A stretch of 64,000 nt of DNA from an uncultured Flavobacteriaceae bacterium (GTDB lineage: Bacteria > Bacteroidota > Bacteroidia > Flavobacteriales > Flavobacteriaceae), in assembly GCA_947501845.1 (NCBI GenBank), contig CANMXP010000004.1, positions 1 to 64,000 of the forward strand, in the 5' to 3' direction. Numbering within the stretch: position 1 is the first letter of the stretch; each line of letters starts with the position of its first letter. Positions 8,678 through 17,498 of the stretch are shown here, one piece after another. The notes under the pieces were generated by a model. It did no database searches, had not been told where the DNA came from, and saw only the letters and a list, made by a program, of their open reading frames with translations. A program made the translations under genes and the position numbers.

Positions 8678-9436
8678 TTAGCGTTTATGTTCTGGGCTGT
8701 CAAAACCTGCTTTACATCCAGCTTGCCATTCATCTGGTAAATTACCATAAGCAGGCACGCCACCATGATCTTTAAGCATTCTTGCTAAATGCAAGCAATT
8801 CCAAACCAGGAAAGTAGTATTCCTATTTGTAAAATCATTTTCAGGGCCACCAGAATCTTTGTCCATATAAGAAGGTCCAGGGCCAGCTTCTCCCATCCAA
8901 CCTGCATCAGCCTGTGGCGGAACGGTATACCCTATGTGAGATAGTGAAAATAATATATTCATCGCACAATGCTTAACACCATCTTCATTTCCTGTAATTA
9001 ATGTGGCACCTACTTTTCCATAATCTCTGTACTGTCCTTTGGCATTAAATTGATGCGTATAGCCATACATGCGCTCAAGTGTTCTGTTGCAGACCGATGA
9101 TTTTTCTCCTAACCATACCGATGTACAAAGGATAAGGATGTCACATGCATCCACCTCTTTTTGTATAATTGGCCAATCGTCTTTATCCCATTCTGGGGTT
9201 TCAGACATATCTAGGCCTAAACCAGCAGGTATATCATAATCTACAGGTCTAATAATCTTCGTAGAAGCACCGTTGGCTTCAAATATTTTTTGCGCCACTT
9301 TTATAAGTCCTTCGGTATGAGAAAGCACAGATGTTCTGTTTAATGTACAATTTAGGAACAATACTTTTAAATCATCATATTTAGCAGGCGGTTGCCCGCA
9401 ATGTTTTTCGGTCATGTTTTTTAGTTGCTCACTCAT
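8678..9436 (-). CDS. Flavodoxin-fold NAD(P)H-dependent FMN reductase
   Basis: The 252-residue protein has a flavodoxin/FMN-reductase Rossmann-like fold. Visible are VLFLNCTLNRTS at the FMN phosphate site, a GLIKVAQKIFEANG helix, ACDILILCTSVWLGEKSSVCNR (the family P/VxW-G loop region) and GATLITGNEDGVKHCA. It probably reduces a quinone, azo compound or other small molecule with NAD(P)H. The C-terminus is longer than in minimal reductases (GGVPAYGNLPDEWQAGC). It is the first gene of a short minus-strand pair with the cyclase lipoprotein. It is divergent from the SDR gene across a 254-nt gap that probably holds both promoters. Confidence 0.75.
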   Translation of the reverse strand: MSEQLKNMTEKHCGQPPAKYDDLKVLFLNCTLNRTSVLSHTEGLIKVAQKIFEANGASTKIIRPVDYDIPAGLGLDMSETPEWDKDDWPIIQKEVDACDILILCTSVWLGEKSSVCNRTLERMYGYTHQFNAKGQYRDYGKVGATLITGNEDGVKHCAMNILFSLSHIGYTVPPQADAGWMGEAGPGPSYMDKDSGGPENDFTNRNTTFLVWNCLHLARMLKDHGGVPAYGNLPDEWQAGCKAGFDSPEHKR

Positions 9437-9690
9437 TGTTTTGAAGTTTTGTTTAGGCCTACTCTAAATCGGTTTTCGGCTTTCCCAGTTCATTTGGATT
9501 ACTATTTAAAATGGTTTTTATGGAACGTATATGATTACCTATAAATATAAAGTTTTTTTGATTAATATAAAACTGCTTTTGTATGTGGTAATGCACTGTT
9601 TCTCAAAATTACCATTCTTTATCCTTTTATGTCAGTTAGTTGATATAATACCTGTTTTATTTTTGCTGTATTAATTTAAAATATAAAAAA

Positions 9691-10440
9691 ATGAGCAAAA
9701 GAGCATTAATAATAGGAGGGAGTAGTGGTATTGGAAGAGCCACTGCCGAAAATTTACTAAGTGAAGGAGTTGAAGTACATGTGGTTGGAACAAATGATAA
9801 TAAACTTGAAGCTTTTAAGGCTGAAGCTAATTCAAATTTGTTTACACACAAGATCAATATCACAGATAAACAAGAAGTAGAAAGTTTAAAAGAAACCATC
9901 ACTACATTTGATAATTTAGATTATCTGGTTAATGCATCTGGTATTTTTGGACCTAAGTCATTTTTAGAACATACCGAAGCCGACTACGATTCTTATTTAG
10001 ATTTAAATAGAGGGTTCTTTTTTATAACGCAAGCAGCAGCTAAAAAAATGTCCGAAACGTCTGGTGGTGCCATTGTAAATGTAGGTTCTATGTGGGCAAA
10101 ACAGTCGGTAAAAGCGACGCCATCTTCGGCTTATTCCATGCAAAAAGCAGGATTACATAGTTTAACACAACATTTGGCTATGGAATTGGCAGATCATAAA
10201 ATTAGAGTGAATGCCGTGTCTCCTGCGGTTGTTGAAACACCTGTTTACGAAAGTGTTTTTGGAGGTAAAGAAGAAGCTCATAATGCACTTCAAAACTTTC
10301 ACGGATTTCACCCTATAGGTAGAAATGGAAAGGCACAAGATGTCGCAGATACTATTTCGTTTTTATTATCTGATAAAGCATCATGGGTAACAGGTGCTAT
10401 CTGGGATACCGATGGTGGCGTTATGTCTGGTAGAAACTAA
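9691..10440 (+). CDS. Short-chain dehydrogenase/reductase (SDR)
   Basis: This is a classical SDR of 249 residues. The nucleotide-binding motif GGSSGIG sits at the N-terminus, NASG follows in the NNAG position, a catalytic Ser lies in VNVGSM, and the catalytic pair is Tyr148-x3-Lys152 (AYSMQKAG). The end [13 protein letters not shown] is typical. It should oxidise or reduce an alcohol/carbonyl with NAD(P)(H); the substrate is unknown. ATG at 9691 follows an A-rich leader. It heads a plus-strand group with the AhpD-like, FAD oxidoreductase and AraC genes, separated from them by a repeat element. Confidence 0.88.
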   Translation: MSKRALIIGGSSGIGRATAENLLSEGVEVHVVGTNDNKLEAFKAEANSNLFTHKINITDKQEVESLKETITTFDNLDYLVNASGIFGPKSFLEHTEADYDSYLDLNRGFFFITQAAAKKMSETSGGAIVNVGSMWAKQSVKATPSSAYSMQKAGLHSLTQHLAMELADHKIRVNAVSPAVVETPVYESVFGGKEEAHNALQNFHGFHPIGRNGKAQDVADTISFLLSDKASWVTGAIWDTDGGVMSGRN

Positions 10441-10460
10441 AATAAATATAAAATTTTAAT

Positions 10461-10572
10461 AAGATTGTTTAAAAGGTAATTTGTCGGGTTGTGTATTTTG
10501 ATAAGTACTGAATTGAGCGGGTAGCTGAAGTGCTCAATACGACATTAGATCTATTTTTTAGACAGTCTTTTT
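10461..10572. repeat. REP/MITE-like intergenic element, copy 2 (terminator-like outer stem)
   Basis: The outer arms AAGATTGTTTAAAA (10461-10474) and TTTTTTAGACAGTCTT (around 10553-10568) pair imperfectly and are followed by a short T-run. The inner part holds TTGTCGGG and TTGAGCGGGTAGCTGAAGTGCTCAATACGACA, an inner palindrome around GAGC/GCTC. Its architecture matches the elements at 4934 and 23194. Its position between the SDR and AhpD-like genes could attenuate transcription. Confidence 0.5.
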
Positions 10573-10593
10573 ATTTAAAAAATACTTTTGATT

Positions 10594-10896
10594 ATGTACG
10601 ATATGAATAACCTAAAAAAATTAGGTACATTAGGGAAATATTCAGAAAATGCCATGGAAGCATTTCAATCTTTAGATAAAGAAGCATTAGCAGATGGTGC
10701 TATTCCCAAAAAATATAAAGAATTAATAGCCATAGCAGTTGCTTTAACAACGCAGTGCCCTTATTGTCTTGAAATTCACAAAAAACATGCTATTGAGGCT
10801 GGAGCGACCCAAGAAGAGTTGGCAGAAGTTACTTTTGTTGCTGCTGCATTGAGAGCTGGAGCAGCTGTTGTTCATGGTACACATTTGATGCGCTAA
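10594..10896 (+). CDS. Carboxymuconolactone decarboxylase / AhpD-like protein
   Basis: The protein is about 100 residues of the CMD/AhpD fold, with the redox motif CPYC followed by LEIHKKHAIEAGATQEEL. This C-x2-C...H arrangement is the AhpD-type active site for thiol-disulfide or peroxide chemistry, and is absent in true decarboxylases. Helical repeats AEVTFVAAALRAGAAVVHGTHL close the domain. The longest frame starts at a TTG (10588), but ATG at 10594 (MYDMNN) or 10603 is more likely. Its stop is 5 nt before the FAD oxidoreductase start, so the two are probably co-translated. Confidence 0.82.
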   Translation: MYDMNNLKKLGTLGKYSENAMEAFQSLDKEALADGAIPKKYKELIAIAVALTTQCPYCLEIHKKHAIEAGATQEELAEVTFVAAALRAGAAVVHGTHLMR

Positions 10897-10901
10897 TTTT
10901 A

Positions 10902-11951
10902 ATGAAAATAAAACACTCAAAATATATCATTATTGGAGCTGGTTTATCTGGCTTAACAACGGCCTATAAGTTTAAAAAAGCAGGAGAGAATGATTTTCTT
11001 ATTTTAGAAGGACGTTCCCAATTGGGAGGAAGAATAAACACTTATAAAGGCATAGAGTTGGGGGCTACTTGGTTTCAAGAGCATCATACATATTTAAACA
11101 CTTTATTGGAAGCATTAAATGTGCAAAATTTTCCTCAGTATACCAAAGGCCAAAGTGTCCTGGTGTTTAACTCCATGGCGCCTGCTCATTATTTTGAAGT
11201 GGATAAAAATACACCATCAGCTAGTAGAATAGCAGGTGGTTCTATGGCTTTAATTGAAAAAATATCAGGATTATTAAAAGATAAAATTGTACTTGATTCC
11301 AAAGTAATTGAATTTATAGACCATAAAAATAAAATTGTTTTAAATACCGATAAGCATGTTACATATTCGGCCGAAAAAGTCATTGTAACGGTACCTCCAA
11401 AATTAACATCCACATTAAAGTTTATACCAGAACTGCCTAAGCTCTTTATAGAAACAATGAAGCAAACACATACATGGATGAGCAATGCTATTAAAGTGGG
11501 GTTAACTTTTGATACACCGTTTTGGAGGGACAATAAGTTTTCTGGCACAGTAATAGGTCAAATTGGACCAGTAACTGAGTTATATGACCATTGTTCTGTA
11601 AATGATAAAATTTATGCCTTAAAAGGATTTGTAAATGAGGGATTAAGAGATACATCTCGAGAGGATAGAAAAGAACGTGTTTTAAGTTATTTGGAATCTT
11701 ATTTAGGAAAAGAAGTTAGAATGTATACTAATTATTTCGAGAAAGATTGGTCTCAGGATCATTTTACTTCATGTGAAAATTTAAAGTCGGTTTATATGAG
11801 TCCGCGTTATGGAAATGAACTATTCAATAAATTTTATATGCAGGGCAAACTGTTCTTTTCTGGTACAGAAACTTCGCCTGTTCATGGTGGGTATTTGGAT
11901 GGTGCTGTATATAGCGGATTAAGAGTAGCAGAACGCATTCTCGATAATTAG
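10902..11951 (+). CDS. FAD-dependent amine-oxidase-family oxidoreductase
   Basis: The 349-residue protein has an N-terminal dinucleotide-binding site (YIIIGAGLSGLTTAYKF, then LILEGRSQLGGRINTY), the classical amine-oxidase/phytoene-desaturase pattern. The GG-R-doublet and the C-terminal FAD contact (LFFSGTETSPVHGGYLDGAVYSGLRVAERIL) are both present. It is shorter than typical monoamine oxidases (about 450-500 residues), mainly in the substrate domain, so the substrate cannot be predicted. It follows the AhpD-like gene by 5 nt and precedes the AraC gene by 32 nt, which indicates one transcription unit. Confidence 0.82.
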   Translation: MKIKHSKYIIIGAGLSGLTTAYKFKKAGENDFLILEGRSQLGGRINTYKGIELGATWFQEHHTYLNTLLEALNVQNFPQYTKGQSVLVFNSMAPAHYFEVDKNTPSASRIAGGSMALIEKISGLLKDKIVLDSKVIEFIDHKNKIVLNTDKHVTYSAEKVIVTVPPKLTSTLKFIPELPKLFIETMKQTHTWMSNAIKVGLTFDTPFWRDNKFSGTVIGQIGPVTELYDHCSVNDKIYALKGFVNEGLRDTSREDRKERVLSYLESYLGKEVRMYTNYFEKDWSQDHFTSCENLKSVYMSPRYGNELFNKFYMQGKLFFSGTETSPVHGGYLDGAVYSGLRVAERILDN

Positions 11952-11983
11952 CTTAACTTTGATGTTAAAGATTATTAAGTATT

Positions 11984-12868
11984 GTGGATAAGAACACAGT
12001 AAAAATAGAGCAATATCATCTTCATAAGGGACATCCTGAAAAACTTCAATTCGAAGTTTATAACTTGAAAGATTATTTAGAAACCAGTGGTGTACATGCA
12101 CAATTGCCTCACTCGCATAGTTTTTATCAAATTTTATGGGTCTATAATGAAGGCGGTGTTCATTTTATAGATTTTGATGCACATCCTGTAAAAGCGAATT
12201 CTATATTCTTTATTTCTAAAAATCAAATTCATTATTTTGATAAAAATGCCAATCATGAAGGGGTTCTTATCCATTTTAATGAAAGCTTTTTAATGCAGTC
12301 TGATGTCGATATATTTCTTAAATACAATGTGTTTAATAATCAGGGCAAACCTTGTTATTGCATTACTGATGATATTATTGATTTAGCAAATTCATACATT
12401 AATCTTATTAAAAAAGAGAAAGCTAAAGCAACTGGTTTTGGTCATCAGCAGGTAATTAGGTATTTGCTAAAGTCATTGCTTATTGTTTTAGAAAGAGCAC
12501 ACCGCCAGAATGATGAAGAAAATATTCATTTAACCAAGCAATACGAACTACAGTATTTACAATTTAGAGAGTTGATAGAACAGCATTATAACAAAAATTA
12601 TACGGTTAGCGACTATGCCGGTTTATTGCATATTTCATCTAAGACGCTAACAACAATCACAAAGGCAGTCACAACAAAACCACCTTCGGCACTAATATCA
12701 GAGCGCATTATTCTAGAAGCAGAACGTTTATTAGCTTTTACTTCGTTAAAAATTAATGAAATAGCTTACGAATTAGGGTTTGAAGATGCATCATATTTTG
12801 TAAAGTATTTTAAAAGACATCTTAAAAAATCGCCAACTCAATATAGAGCGTTAATACTTAATTCCTAG
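11984..12868 (+). CDS. AraC-family transcriptional regulator
   Basis: The 294-residue regulator has an N-terminal cupin-type sensing domain (HAQLPHSHSFYQILWVYNEG, FFISKNQIHYF) and a C-terminal double helix-turn-helix. The second HTH reads INEIAYELGFEDASYFVKYFKRHLKKSPTQYR, the AraC signature. The start is GTG at 11984; no in-frame ATG lies close by. As the last gene of the SDR-AhpD-FAD oxidoreductase group it is the obvious candidate to control that group and the divergent flavodoxin/cyclase pair. Its 3' end converges on the cbb3 cluster with only 30 nt between, containing short TACTTAAT repeats. Confidence 0.9.
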   Translation: MDKNTVKIEQYHLHKGHPEKLQFEVYNLKDYLETSGVHAQLPHSHSFYQILWVYNEGGVHFIDFDAHPVKANSIFFISKNQIHYFDKNANHEGVLIHFNESFLMQSDVDIFLKYNVFNNQGKPCYCITDDIIDLANSYINLIKKEKAKATGFGHQQVIRYLLKSLLIVLERAHRQNDEENIHLTKQYELQYLQFRELIEQHYNKNYTVSDYAGLLHISSKTLTTITKAVTTKPPSALISERIILEAERLLAFTSLKINEIAYELGFEDASYFVKYFKRHLKKSPTQYRALILNS

Positions 12869-12898
12869 TACTTAATACTTACTACTTAATTCTTATTT

Positions 12899-13600
12899 CT
12901 AATGACACTCAATACTACTAGAGATACTGTCTATTACAGGAGCAGGAGATAAGTAGGGGATTCCAAGGCCTAAACCACGAATAATAAAAAGCAGACCAAT
13001 ACATACTACAAAAACAGGAATTGCTTTTTGTATTTTTTGTCTGGCTGTTCCTTTTAAAAAGTTGCTAAAGTAGATGGCTGAAGTCATTAAAGGTATAGTT
13101 CCTAAACCAAAAGTAGCCATGTAAAAACTTCCTTTTAATGTGTCTCCACCTGCAATTGCTCCAAACAAAGCCATATAAACAAGACCACAGGGTAAAAAAC
13201 CGTTTAAGAAGCCAATAGTTAAAAAAGTATCGCTTGTTTTCTTTTTTAAAGCACTGCCTAGGGCAGATTTTACTTTCGAGATAAGCTTGTAAATAGGTTT
13301 TGAAATGTTGTATTTATTGAATGTTTTTTGTGGAATTAAAACAATTAAAATCATTAAAATACCAGTTATAATAGACAGTTGCTGTTGGAATCCAAAAATA
13401 TATAAACTTTTACCAATAAGCCCAAAAACCAAACCAATAATGCTGTAAGCCAGTAACCTACCGAGATGGTAAATGGTAATTTGAGATACTTTTTTGTAAG
13501 CATTCGTTCGGTCTAAAGGAAGCATAAAAGCAATGGGACCACACATCCCCAGACAGTGAAAGCTTCCTAAAAGGCCTAATATAAATGCAGAAAGTAGCAT
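12899..13600 (-). CDS. Sulfite exporter TauE/SafE / DsbD_2-type membrane protein of the cbb3 cluster
   Basis: The protein is 233 residues with about six membrane helices. It starts with AFILGLLGSFHCLGMCGPIAFML, the HC-x2-MCGP motif typical of the DsbD_2/TauE-SafE proteins found at the end of Bacteroidota cbb3 clusters. A second FLPCGLVYMALFGA segment carries another PCG. The Cys/His/Met-rich first helix suggests copper or thiol handling during oxidase maturation; this is inference from motif and place. It starts 2 nt after the fixH stop, so it is the last gene of the operon. The C-terminus has CH as its final pair. Confidence 0.75.
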   Translation of the reverse strand: MLLSAFILGLLGSFHCLGMCGPIAFMLPLDRTNAYKKVSQITIYHLGRLLAYSIIGLVFGLIGKSLYIFGFQQQLSIITGILMILIVLIPQKTFNKYNISKPIYKLISKVKSALGSALKKKTSDTFLTIGFLNGFLPCGLVYMALFGAIAGGDTLKGSFYMATFGLGTIPLMTSAIYFSNFLKGTARQKIQKAIPVFVVCIGLLFIIRGLGLGIPYLSPAPVIDSISSSIECH

Positions 13601-13602
13601 GT

Positions 13603-14049
13603 TTAATAATTAATAGATTCTTTAAATAAATAAGAAATTCCATTATATTGCCAATCAATTTTAATGTTCCAACGACCATCTACCAAACGATTGTCAGGTA
13701 TGAGCAAAATGGGTTTAGATAATGATATAGCAGTATCAAAATCTAGATGTTTGTTAGATGGTCTGTATAGGAACACTTTTCCTGTAACTTTGTTAATGTC
13801 TATAGCTTTAGGGAATTGAATAATTAAACCTTCAGCTGTTTTCTTATATGTAATATTTTCTTTTAAATTTTTAGCATTTTTTAGTTTATCAATATCTTTT
13901 TGATAAGCTAGTTCTTCGGCATAATAATCCTCTGTAACTAAATCATGATTGTATGCATCATCTACATTCATGGTAATAATGAAGTACATTATAAAACTTA
14001 TAAAACCTATGAATGCTATAACTATTCCTGTTCCCCAATTTATTTTCAT
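13603..14049 (-). CDS. ccoH: FixH/CcoH-family cbb3 oxidase assembly protein
   Basis: The 148-residue protein has one N-terminal membrane helix (WGTGIVIAFIGFISFIMYFIITM) and a periplasmic beta-sandwich domain of the FixH type. The motif DAYNHDLVTEDYYAEELAYQKDIDKL after the helix is characteristic of Bacteroidota FixH. CcoH helps assemble or stabilise the cbb3 oxidase. Its ATG overlaps the stop of the GNAT/YoaP gene by 4 nt (14046-14049), so translation is coupled. Confidence 0.85.
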   Translation of the reverse strand: MKINWGTGIVIAFIGFISFIMYFIITMNVDDAYNHDLVTEDYYAEELAYQKDIDKLKNAKNLKENITYKKTAEGLIIQFPKAIDINKVTGKVFLYRPSNKHLDFDTAISLSKPILLIPDNRLVDGRWNIKIDWQYNGISYLFKESINY

Positions 14050-14864
14050 GATTTTGTGTTTTTTATCATTCTGGATTTATTATCAGAATTTAATTTTAAT
14101 GCTTTTTCCACAACCTTATCATATCTAGAATCCATACAAACACTAATATCTGTGGTTATAAATTTGCCATTATAAAATAGACTAAAAATTGTTGCTGGAC
14201 TTGGTGCCTTTTGAGCTTCTTTTATAGATTCTAACTTAATTATCTTAAGTGGTATCTTTCTGTTTTTAGCCGTTTCTATTAAAGAATTTTTTGAATGGAA
14301 TTCCGCAAAGGGACACCGATTTGAATAATAAACAACAATACCATTTTTTTCAGAGCATTCACCGCTTTTAACAGATGGATTAAAAACAGGTGAAACAGCT
14401 TTTTTTGTTATTTTTTTTGCCAAAAGGCTAAATCCGCTTGAAATTCTTTCTACCTCTTCAAAACCTTGATTGAGAAACCATTTTGTATCGCTCATAAAGT
14501 GAAACTTCTTGGTGCCAACAACGGCTACTAAACCGTCTTTATGTTGGTTTTTTGCATCTTCAATAGCAGTGTCTAATAATGCCTTTCCATATCCATGGCG
14601 CTTATATTTTCCAGATACCCAGAAGCAATTAATATTTATATAGTTTTCGGCTTTAATAGGAATCCAAGCCTTTTCTGCTGGTCCATACTCTATGAATACT
14701 TTTGCTCTTTCATCAATTTTGCGAAAAATATACCCATTATTAAACTCTTTGGTTAGCCAATCTTTTTTAGCTTGATAACTATCAGCACATTTTTTATCGG
14801 AAATTGCACAGCAAATATGCTCTGCTGAAATATTGTCCGAATTTAAATTGATTAACTGTTTCAT
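14046..14864 (-). CDS. GNAT acetyltransferase with C-terminal YoaP-like domain
   Basis: The 272-residue protein has two parts. Residues about 1-155 form a GNAT N-acetyltransferase (ININCFWVSGKYKRHGYGKALLDTAIEDA, the RxxGxG/A acetyl-CoA loop, here KRHGYGKAL). Residues about 175-255 match the YoaP-like C-terminal domain (IVVYYSNRCPFAEF, then PSPATIFSLFYNGKFITTDI). Several Cys residues cluster near the N-terminus (HICCAISDKKCADS). The acetyl acceptor is unknown. The gene lies between ccoG and ccoH, 6 nt after one and overlapping the other by 4 nt. It is therefore in the cbb3 maturation operon although it is not a standard part of it. Confidence 0.78.
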   Translation of the reverse strand: MKQLINLNSDNISAEHICCAISDKKCADSYQAKKDWLTKEFNNGYIFRKIDERAKVFIEYGPAEKAWIPIKAENYININCFWVSGKYKRHGYGKALLDTAIEDAKNQHKDGLVAVVGTKKFHFMSDTKWFLNQGFEEVERISSGFSLLAKKITKKAVSPVFNPSVKSGECSEKNGIVVYYSNRCPFAEFHSKNSLIETAKNRKIPLKIIKLESIKEAQKAPSPATIFSLFYNGKFITTDISVCMDSRYDKVVEKALKLNSDNKSRMIKNTKS

Positions 14865-14870
14865 TTTAAT

Positions 14871-16295
14871 TTACTTATAACTTCTAGGGCCTAAAAAGTT
14901 GGCCGTTGTCGTTTCAATTAATTTATCACTGGCGTAAACGCCTATTCTTATTTTGTTTCTATCACCTGTTAGAGCCGAGTTATTAATCTCTATGAATAAC
15001 GTACCTTCTGAAATTCCTTGACTTGGTACGACAAAGCTATTATGAGTAGCTACCAGTTTCAAAACTCCTTTATGAGACATTAGTTTAAAACTAACATTGT
15101 CAATGTCTTTCGTCGTTTTATTAACTAATTTATAGGTAAATACATTACTAATAATATTATTTTCTTTATGCTCGTATAATTGTCCAGGTAGTCTTAAAAC
15201 ATTGGCTTCAACATCATTTCTTAAGAATAGCATACCAATTAATATACCAATCATAATGGTTAGAACTGCGATATAACCTTTCATTCTTGCAGTTAGCTTA
15301 AAAGGCGTTTTCTTTTCTATATTTTCTTCGCTGGCATAACGAATTAATCCTTTTGGTAAATTGATGCTTTCCATGATATGGTCACATTCATCAATACAAG
15401 CCGTACAGTTTACACATTCTAATTGTGTGCCGTTTCTAATATCTATGCCTGTGGGACATACATTAACACATTGAAAACAGTCGATACAGTCGCCATGACC
15501 TAAAGCATTTCTATCTTCATTTTTTCTGATTTTTTTTCTGCCACTTTCACCCTCACCACGTTTGTGATCATAAGCAACAACAACAGATTTTGTATCCAAA
15601 AGTACACCCTGTAACCTTCCGTAAGGGCAAGCAATAATACATACTTGTTCTCTGAACCATGCAAACACAAAGTAAAATACAGCTGTAAAGATTAACAGTG
15701 AAATCAAGGTATTTACATGATTAAAAGGACCGTCTACAACATATTGAATTAGCTGATCGCTCCCAATTAAATAGGCCAAGAATACATTAGCGATTAAAAA
15801 GGATATCACAGTAAAAATCAAAAATTTAAGTCCTTTTTTTCTAATTTTTTCTGCATGCCATGGTTGCTTTGATAGGCGGATTTGCTTGCCTCTATCTCCT
15901 TCTATCCAATATTCTATTCTGCGGAATACCATTTCCATAAAAATAGTTTGCGGACAAATCCACCCACAGAAAATACGACCAAAAGCCACTGTAAACAACG
16001 TGATGAAAATCACACCGATTAACATGGAAATGACAAACAAGTGAAAGTCTTGTGGCCAAAATGGAAACCCAAAAATATTAAAGCGACGTTCTAAAATATT
16101 AAACAATAAAAACTGATTCCCACCTACTTTAATAAAAGGGGATAGTAATAAAAATGCAAGTAACCCATAACTAACCCATTTTCGGTATTTATAAAATCTT
16201 CCGCTAGGTTTTTTGGGAAATACCCAGGCACGTTTGCCCGCTTCGGTAACCGTGCCTATAGAATCTCTGAATATTTCATTTTCTGGGGTTTCCAA
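14871..16295 (-). CDS. ccoG: Cytochrome c oxidase accessory protein CcoG (RdxA/FixG)
   Basis: The 474-residue polytopic ferredoxin-type protein has about five membrane helices. It carries CGWICPQTIFMEMVFRRIE and CIIACPYGRLQGVLLD, then two 4Fe-4S motifs (CIDCFQCVNVCP, and CVNCTACIDECDH). A C-terminal periplasmic FixG-type Ig domain follows. CcoG is implicated in copper reduction for cbb3 CuB assembly. The order ccoG-GNAT-ccoH-TauE/SafE runs on without promoter-size gaps. It is separated from ccoP by 65 nt that hold a GACCTGTT hairpin. Confidence 0.93.
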   Translation of the reverse strand: METPENEIFRDSIGTVTEAGKRAWVFPKKPSGRFYKYRKWVSYGLLAFLLLSPFIKVGGNQFLLFNILERRFNIFGFPFWPQDFHLFVISMLIGVIFITLFTVAFGRIFCGWICPQTIFMEMVFRRIEYWIEGDRGKQIRLSKQPWHAEKIRKKGLKFLIFTVISFLIANVFLAYLIGSDQLIQYVVDGPFNHVNTLISLLIFTAVFYFVFAWFREQVCIIACPYGRLQGVLLDTKSVVVAYDHKRGEGESGRKKIRKNEDRNALGHGDCIDCFQCVNVCPTGIDIRNGTQLECVNCTACIDECDHIMESINLPKGLIRYASEENIEKKTPFKLTARMKGYIAVLTIMIGILIGMLFLRNDVEANVLRLPGQLYEHKENNIISNVFTYKLVNKTTKDIDNVSFKLMSHKGVLKLVATHNSFVVPSQGISEGTLFIEINNSALTGDRNKIRIGVYASDKLIETTTANFLGPRSYK

Positions 16296-16310
16296 TATTT
16301 TTAGATTTTA

Positions 16311-16344
16311 GACCTGTTAGGTTTTATAAATCACCCAACAGGTC
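16311..16344. repeat. GACCTGTT inverted repeat between ccoP and ccoG
   Basis: GACCTGTTAGGT (16311-16322) pairs with ACCCAACAGGTC (16333-16344) apart from one mismatch, leaving a 10-nt loop. The stem has no U-tract, so it is more likely an RNA-processing or attenuation hairpin, or a dispersed palindrome, than a full terminator. Confidence 0.5.
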
Positions 16345-16360
16345 TTTCATTCAACTTAGT

Positions 16361-17299
16361 TTAGTTAATAGTTTGCGTTGAATCTATAGTAATCTCATTA
16401 ACATTATCAGCTGGTGTTTCTGCATTTTTGTCTAGCCAAATATCTCCCTCTGGAGCTTTTGGGTTAGCAGGTATTGTGCCTTGTAATGTTAAAACATAAC
16501 TTGCTACTTGTGCTATTTGTAAGGGTTTCAATTGTTGTTTCCAGGCAATCATACCTTTTCCAGAACGCCCTCCTTCAGAGACTGTTTTAAAAACATTCTT
16601 TATACCGCCTCCCAAAATCCAGTTTTGATCTGTTAAATTAGGACCAATACCGCCGCCTCCATCTGCCATGTGGCAAGCAACACAATTGGTTTCGAAAATA
16701 GATTTCCCTGCACTTAATTCTGCTGCTTCAGTAAGCAGGGTTACTGTATTTATATCTACTAAATTTTTAGCCGTTTTTTTATAAGCTTCTATGGCGGTTC
16801 TTGCTTCTGCCAATTCGGTTTCTAACTCATCAATTTGATTGTCTCCATCAAAAACATGATACTTTAATAGATAAACCGCTGCGAAAACTATAGAAATATA
16901 AAAGCCATATAACCACCACGGTGGCAGGTTATTATCCAGTTCTTTTATGCCATCGTAATTGTGATCTAAAATAATTTCTCCTTCTTCCTCAAGAGGCTTT
17001 TGACCAAGAAGTTTTTTGTAGATATTTTTTAACCAAGGAAATTCAAATGTTTTCTCTTTTTCTGCTAAATAGCGAGCTTTAGCATCATCATCTAGCTTTT
17101 TAAATAGTATACTTTCTAATACATTGCCAATGGCTTCTATAGCAATTAATATTAAAAGTACTAAGGTTAGAAAAAGTATCACTATTGGATATTCAATAAA
17201 TGCTGGCTTTTCTCCAGAGTCTACAAAAAATTCTATAAGTCCAAAAATGATGAAAAGTATAACAGGGATTCTTACCCAGGCTGGAATTGATTTTTTCAT
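16361..17299 (-). CDS. ccoP: cbb3-type cytochrome c oxidase subunit CcoP, mono-haem
   Basis: The 312-residue protein has N-terminal membrane helices and an intermediate CcoP-type helix (PPWWLYGFYISIVFAAVYLLKYHVF). It ends in one cytochrome c domain with a single haem site C206-VAC-H210, an axial Met in KGMIAWKQQL and GIGPNLTDQNW. Proteobacterial CcoP has two haems; the second C-x2-C-H motif is absent here. It carries electrons to the CcoNO catalytic subunit. Its start overlaps ccoQ by 4 nt (17296-17299). A coiled-coil-like segment (LETELAEARTAIEAYKK) precedes the haem domain. Confidence 0.92.
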   Translation of the reverse strand: MKKSIPAWVRIPVILFIIFGLIEFFVDSGEKPAFIEYPIVILFLTLVLLILIAIEAIGNVLESILFKKLDDDAKARYLAEKEKTFEFPWLKNIYKKLLGQKPLEEEGEIILDHNYDGIKELDNNLPPWWLYGFYISIVFAAVYLLKYHVFDGDNQIDELETELAEARTAIEAYKKTAKNLVDINTVTLLTEAAELSAGKSIFETNCVACHMADGGGGIGPNLTDQNWILGGGIKNVFKTVSEGGRSGKGMIAWKQQLKPLQIAQVASYVLTLQGTIPANPKAPEGDIWLDKNAETPADNVNEITIDSTQTIN

Positions 17300-17481
17300 T
17301 TGACTTCGTTTTGGTTATTATCTAATGGAATATTGCTTACAGTTTTTATATAGTCTTTTTTAGCAGTGATTACCCACCAAAAAAGAGCTACAAAAAAGAT
17401 AAAAAAGATGAGTAAAGAGATCATCGGATAAATTTCGATGCCTGTAATACTCTCCATATGGTTTTTTACAAATTTTAACAT
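17296..17481 (-). CDS. ccoQ: Small cbb3 oxidase subunit CcoQ-like
   Basis: This 61-residue protein has one membrane helix (MISLLIFFIFFVALFWWVITAKKDYI) and a short charged tail. Size, topology and place between ccoNO and ccoP identify it as the CcoQ-type subunit. The sequence itself is too short to prove homology. It starts 17 nt after ccoNO and overlaps ccoP by 4 nt. Confidence 0.8.
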   Translation of the reverse strand: MLKFVKNHMESITGIEIYPMISLLIFFIFFVALFWWVITAKKDYIKTVSNIPLDNNQNEVK

Positions 17482-17498
17482 ACGTTCTGTTTTGATGG

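Noticed and set aside
9657-9902. Minus-strand 81-codon frame over the SDR start
   Set aside because: Overlaps the SDR N-terminus and its leader; no supporting motif.
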